Of a stretch of 64,000 nucleotides of DNA, positions 61,477 through 64,000 are shown one piece after another; the first letter of the stretch is position 1; the number at the start of each line of letters is the position of its first letter. The notes under the pieces were generated by a model. The model had not been told where the DNA came from, ran no database searches, and saw nothing but the letters and a program-made list of their open reading frames with translations. Both the position numbers and the translations under genes were made by a program. The stretch is from Roseitranquillus sp963749675 (GTDB taxonomy: Bacteria > Pseudomonadota > Alphaproteobacteria > Rhodobacterales > Rhodobacteraceae), in the NCBI GenBank assembly GCA_963749675.1, contig CAVVNT010000012.1, positions 1 through 64,000 on the forward strand, given 5' to 3'.

Positions 61477-62418
61477 TCAAGCGGGTCTGTCGGCCCATTT
61501 CCGGCCGTCACGCAGCAGCGCGTTGGCGAGCAGGACAAGCTTGCGCATGACGGCGGTGATGGCGAGCTTGGGTGCCTTGCCGCTGTCGAGGAGCTGCTGG
61601 TACTTGCGCTTGAGATCCGCGTTGAAGCGGACGGCGACGAGGGCCGGCATGAAGATTGCGGCGCGCAGGCTGGCGCGTCCACCGCGGATCATCTCCTTGC
61701 CCTTGCCCTTGCACTTGCCCGAGCGACGCGTGAACGGCGCCAGCCCGGCGAGGCTCGCGGCCTGTTTCGGCTCGAGGGTCCCGAGCTCGGGCATCTCGAT
61801 CAGCAGCATGCAGGCGGTGACGGCGCCGATGCCAGGGATGGAGGTCAGGATGTCGAGACGCTCGGCCAGCGCGGGGTCCGCCGCGATCAGGGTGGCGATG
61901 GTTTCGTCGACCTCGGCAAGCTGCTTCTCGATGATCGCCAGCCGTGCCTTCGCCTGGCGTCGGATCAGGCTGATCGCCGCTGTGTCAGCACGGTTTCCCG
62001 CCGCCGTCCGGTCCTTGATCAACGCCAGCCGCGCGACGTGCAACTCCCTCAGTTCGTTCATGAGTTCGCCGCGAACCGGGCGCGGCGGCAGGTCGAGCGC
62101 AAGCCCCATCCGAGCCAGCAGCATCGCATCCACCCGGTCCGTCTTGGCCTGGGTTCCGGTGGCCTCAGCGAACCGCCGTGCCTGTCGGGGATTGACCTTG
62201 ACCAGCGCATGCCCGGCCTTTGCGAGCGATTCCTCCAGTGCGCGATGATAGGGGCCGGTCGGCTCATAGACGATCCGCAGCCCTTCGGCGTTGCCGATCC
62301 ACTCCAGCAGAGCCTTGAACCCGGCCTTGTCGTTTCCAAAGAAGTTGTGCTGCCGGCTTGAGAGCCGAAACGCGTCCAGCCGGTCTTTCGAGATGTCGAT
62401 GCCGATGATATCCTGCAT
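61477..62418 (-). CDS. IS110-family recombinase, copy 2
   Basis: An intact 313-aa protein, the same as the copy at 53192-54127 except for RSGKCKGKGKEMIRGG, where GK is repeated. All DEDD residues and the C-terminal catalytic Ser region are present. Two intact copies at two sites show recent activity. Confidence 0.9.
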   Translation of the reverse strand: MQDIIGIDISKDRLDAFRLSSRQHNFFGNDKAGFKALLEWIGNAEGLRIVYEPTGPYHRALEESLAKAGHALVKVNPRQARRFAEATGTQAKTDRVDAMLLARMGLALDLPPRPVRGELMNELRELHVARLALIKDRTAAGNRADTAAISLIRRQAKARLAIIEKQLAEVDETIATLIAADPALAERLDILTSIPGIGAVTACMLLIEMPELGTLEPKQAASLAGLAPFTRRSGKCKGKGKEMIRGGRASLRAAIFMPALVAVRFNADLKRKYQQLLDSGKAPKLAITAVMRKLVLLANALLRDGRKWADRPA

Positions 62419-62621
62419 CCGTCTTTCCCTTACCTCTGCTTGTCATGCGGGCCAGAAGCCCTGCTATCCGTTCAGGTCATGAGAAAAGACGGGGGCGATC
62501 ACACTACCGCACGGCCCTGAGCGGCCGACCCATTCTCGATCCGTCCCCCGCCGCTGCCCGGCATATGGGGTGCCGGGCAGCGGCTCCCTATCGCAAAGGA
62601 GCCGAGGGAAGTCATAAGACA
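62419..62621 (-). ncRNA. candidate bridge RNA of IS110 copy 2
   Basis: This non-coding left end has the same hairpins as copy 1 (CGGCTCCC/GGAGCCG and CCGGCA/TGCCGG) and is almost unchanged although it has no reading frame, as expected for a functional RNA or simply for a young copy. Confidence 0.45.
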
Positions 62622-62942
62622 AGCCGTTCCGCTGGTTCTCGCGGTCCGGCGTTCGCTCGCCATGACCAGCGCCGCACACGGCAGCCACCTCAATGTCCAT
62701 CAGCCGTTGCGCGGCGTCCTGGATCAGCTCGCGCAGAAAATCCGCGTCATCGCTCTTGGCGATCACGCACGGAAGGTCGATCGTGGTGTCGGTCATAGTG
62801 CTCTCCCTTCGTTGTCGTCGGCTTGAACAACCTCAGACTACGAAGAAGCGCGGTGGCCGCCAGACCGGCCGCGCGCTGCGCTACGCCAAATGGCTCCGCG
62901 CGCGGCCTCCTACACCAAGCGTTGGGACGATACTACCGGATT

Positions 62943-63656
62943 TTACGTCAGCAATCTAATCGCAAGCGGTGCGAGTGCGACGGTTAAGACGGCATTCAGG
63001 ATCATCCCTAAACTGGCGAAGGCTCCAGCCGTCTCGGAGATCTGAAATGCCCGCGCGGTTCCGATCGCATGCGCCGCTACGCCGATGGCAAATCCGACAG
63101 CGCGCTCGTCGCGCACTCCGGCCGTGGCCAAAACCCAAGGGCCAACCATGGCGCCAAACAGACCCGTCAGAACGGCTGTCATCGCGGCGAGACCAACGAT
63201 CCCGCCCAGCCGCTCGGAGATGCCGACCGCGACGGCGGCTGTCGCAGATTTTGGCGCCAGCGAGGCGACGACGCTCTCCTCCATGCCGAGGCCGATCGGC
63301 GGTGCCAGCGCCGTTGCCACGGCAACGACAGACCCGGTGAAGAGCGCGACCGCGATTGGCAGGCTGGCGTCGCGGATAAGCGGCAAGCGTCTGACAAGCG
63401 GAACCGCCAGCAGCACGACAAAGACGCTCAGAGCATTGTGGAGCGGAGCCGCTTGGGCGAAGTAGATGGGATAGCTCAGACCGGTAGCGACCAGCAGGGC
63501 GGCTATGGTAGCCACGGACGTGAGGACGGGATGTAGCATTGAAGGTCGCCCGAACCGTTCATAGACAAGGTTCGCGATCGCATAGACGCCAACGGTCAGA
63601 GCCAGGCCGAAAAGCGGATGGATAAGCAGGGATCCCTCGCTTGCCATGGCGCTCAT
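62943..63656 (-). CDS. lrgB: LrgB/CidB-family membrane protein
   Basis: A 237-aa protein with about seven hydrophobic segments (FGLALTVGVYAIANLVYERF, AALLVATGLSYPIYFAQAAP). The family block is ESVVASLAPKSATAAVAVGI, followed by AHAIGTARAFQISETAGAFA, both characteristic of LrgB. Its start overlaps the lrgA stop (ATGA). LrgAB/CidAB affect autolysis or export small metabolites. The stop is only 6 bp from the IS256 tip; the C-terminus (LNAVLTVALAPLAIRLL) still looks complete. Confidence 0.88.
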   Translation of the reverse strand: MSAMASEGSLLIHPLFGLALTVGVYAIANLVYERFGRPSMLHPVLTSVATIAALLVATGLSYPIYFAQAAPLHNALSVFVVLLAVPLVRRLPLIRDASLPIAVALFTGSVVAVATALAPPIGLGMEESVVASLAPKSATAAVAVGISERLGGIVGLAAMTAVLTGLFGAMVGPWVLATAGVRDERAVGFAIGVAAHAIGTARAFQISETAGAFASLGMILNAVLTVALAPLAIRLLT

Positions 63657-64000
63657 CCTGGGTGTTCCGCCGGCCGCTTCGCTTGCAGCAGCGACTGCAT
63701 CGCGAGCCCTGTCGCGAGCAAGGTGGCGACCGTCCCAAGTGTGATCACCGCGGCGATGCCAAGGAAGCCGGCAGCGATCACGTCGAGATTGGCGACGACG
63801 CCTGCTCCCGCAGGGACGAAGAGGATCGGCGCATGCGGGATCATGGCGTCGAACATCCTCGCCATCGCCGGGTCCGGCGCGCCGCGCCAGAGGAAGTAAC
63901 TCGCCACGCAGAGGAGGCCGAGGATCGCCCCCGGTACCGGAAGCTGGAGCAGCGTGGTGATTGCGTCGCCGAGGATGATTACCGTCAGCGTCAAAGCGAT
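63653..64000 (-). CDS. lrgA: LrgA/CidA-family membrane protein, 5' end outside the window
   Basis: The frame is open to the window edge (IALTLTVIILGDAITTLLQL). The holin-like family motif LPVPGAILGLLCVASYFLWR is followed by FDAMIPHAPILFVPAGAGVV and a last hydrophobic stretch GIAAVITLGTVATLLATGLA. The gene is translationally coupled to lrgB. The Met at 63994 is inside the protein; the true start lies beyond 64000. Confidence 0.85.
   Translation of the reverse strand: MALTLTVIILGDAITTLLQLPVPGAILGLLCVASYFLWRGAPDPAMARMFDAMIPHAPILFVPAGAGVVANLDVIAAGFLGIAAVITLGTVATLLATGLAMQSLLQAKRPAEHPG

Larger units (their letters stand above)
61463..62623 (-). mobile_element. IS110-family element, copy 2, between CT cores
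   Basis: On the minus strand the element starts CTTGTCTTATGACTTCCC and ends GACGGATACT. The restored target is GGAACGG-CT-ACCGGCCGCG inside the IS256 gene. It is 1159 bp plus one core, 6 bp longer than copy 1 because of one extra Gly-Lys repeat in the recombinase. Confidence 0.82.
60443..62796 (-). pseudogene. IS256-family (mutator-type) transposase, split by IS110 and frameshifted
   Basis: The N-terminus lies at 62796-62625 (MTDTTIDLPCVIAKSDDADF, IEVAAVCGAGHGERTPDREN). After the IS110 it resumes YRPRQWDTRAGSIGLNIPKL, RKGSYFPTFMEPRRTAEKAL, catalytic Asp in PFLWLDATCVKLREGGRIVS, second Asp in VQLVISDAHEGLKAAARKVL and, in a shifted frame from about 60890, HSTNPLERVNKEIKRRTNVV with the Glu. The restored codons QRN-G-YRPRQW show the exact IS110 insertion point. 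Confidence 0.85.
60375..62937 (-). mobile_element. IS256-family element interrupted by IS110 copy 2
   Basis: The left tip GGGTAGTGTCCCGGGGAAAT...GGTGTAGG and the complement of the right tip (GGTAGTATCGTC...TTGGTGTAGGAG) match as imperfect terminal repeats. No target duplication is visible: the left neighbour is the IS-B remnant and the right one is lrgB, so a deletion has occurred on one side. Confidence 0.7.

Overview
The window (64 kb, about two-thirds G+C) looks like accessory DNA of an alphaproteobacterium, most likely a Rhodobacterales plasmid or chromid. The reasons are a compact plasmid backbone (a replication initiator whose C-terminus resembles the DnaA N-domain, divergent from parA-parB, with three 16-bp palindromic parS-like repeats behind parB), a GTTC-N7-GTTC LexA box of the alphaproteobacterial type, an ArdC antirestriction gene, a DUF1612/HTH gene, and many small genes of the kind seen in that order. 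The family names come from recalled motifs, not from database searches.

Layout. 0-5.2 kb (minus strand): a decayed DISARM-like defence locus (drmA 3' part, drmB, drmC) joined to a uracil-DNA-glycosylase-like gene. 5.2-12.3 kb: an IS630 remnant, then a carbohydrate module, with a GH15 glucoamylase (-) divergent from 6-phosphogluconate dehydrogenase, glucose-6-phosphate dehydrogenase and a polyphosphate-glucokinase-like ROK kinase (+), and a LysR stub. Almost every gene here is frameshifted. 12.8-16.9 kb: RecD2 helicase, ADP-ribosylglycohydrolase and two unknown genes. 17-19.3 kb: a strand-skewed pyrimidine tract, then ardC. 19.7-27.5 kb: plasmid backbone and an SOS-type UvrD helicase. 27.6-28.8 kb: a DUF533 remnant and vapBC.

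29-34.8 kb: a sugar ABC importer (ATPase, binding protein, permease, SDR), broken by an IS5 insertion and deletions, then an SGNH hydrolase. 34.9-45.1 kb: mostly mobile DNA (two IS5-family elements, a truncated IS91-type integrase, a 175-bp MITE-like element, IS110, an rve-type transposase) around a PAS-GGDEF-EAL protein. 45.5-49.9 kb: an Rrf2 regulator, DUF6522, a cytochrome oxidase subunit I stub, truncated haemoglobin, DUF488 genes, 5-formyl-THF cyclo-ligase and DUF454. 49.9-58.4 kb: an isoquinoline-1-oxidoreductase-type molybdenum enzyme operon and its c-type cytochrome, cut by four insertion sequences. 58.7-62.9 kb: a nest of IS5, IS256 and IS110 elements. 62.9-64 kb: lrgAB.

Two themes dominate. 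First, insertions can be reconstructed base by base. In particular, two copies of one IS110 element sit in unrelated genes but at the same short target (GCT/ACCGGC), and each carries a roughly 200-nt structured non-coding left end that could encode a bridge RNA. Second, many genes carry one or more single-base indels, often in short homopolymers. Part of the apparent decay may therefore be sequence error rather than biology.
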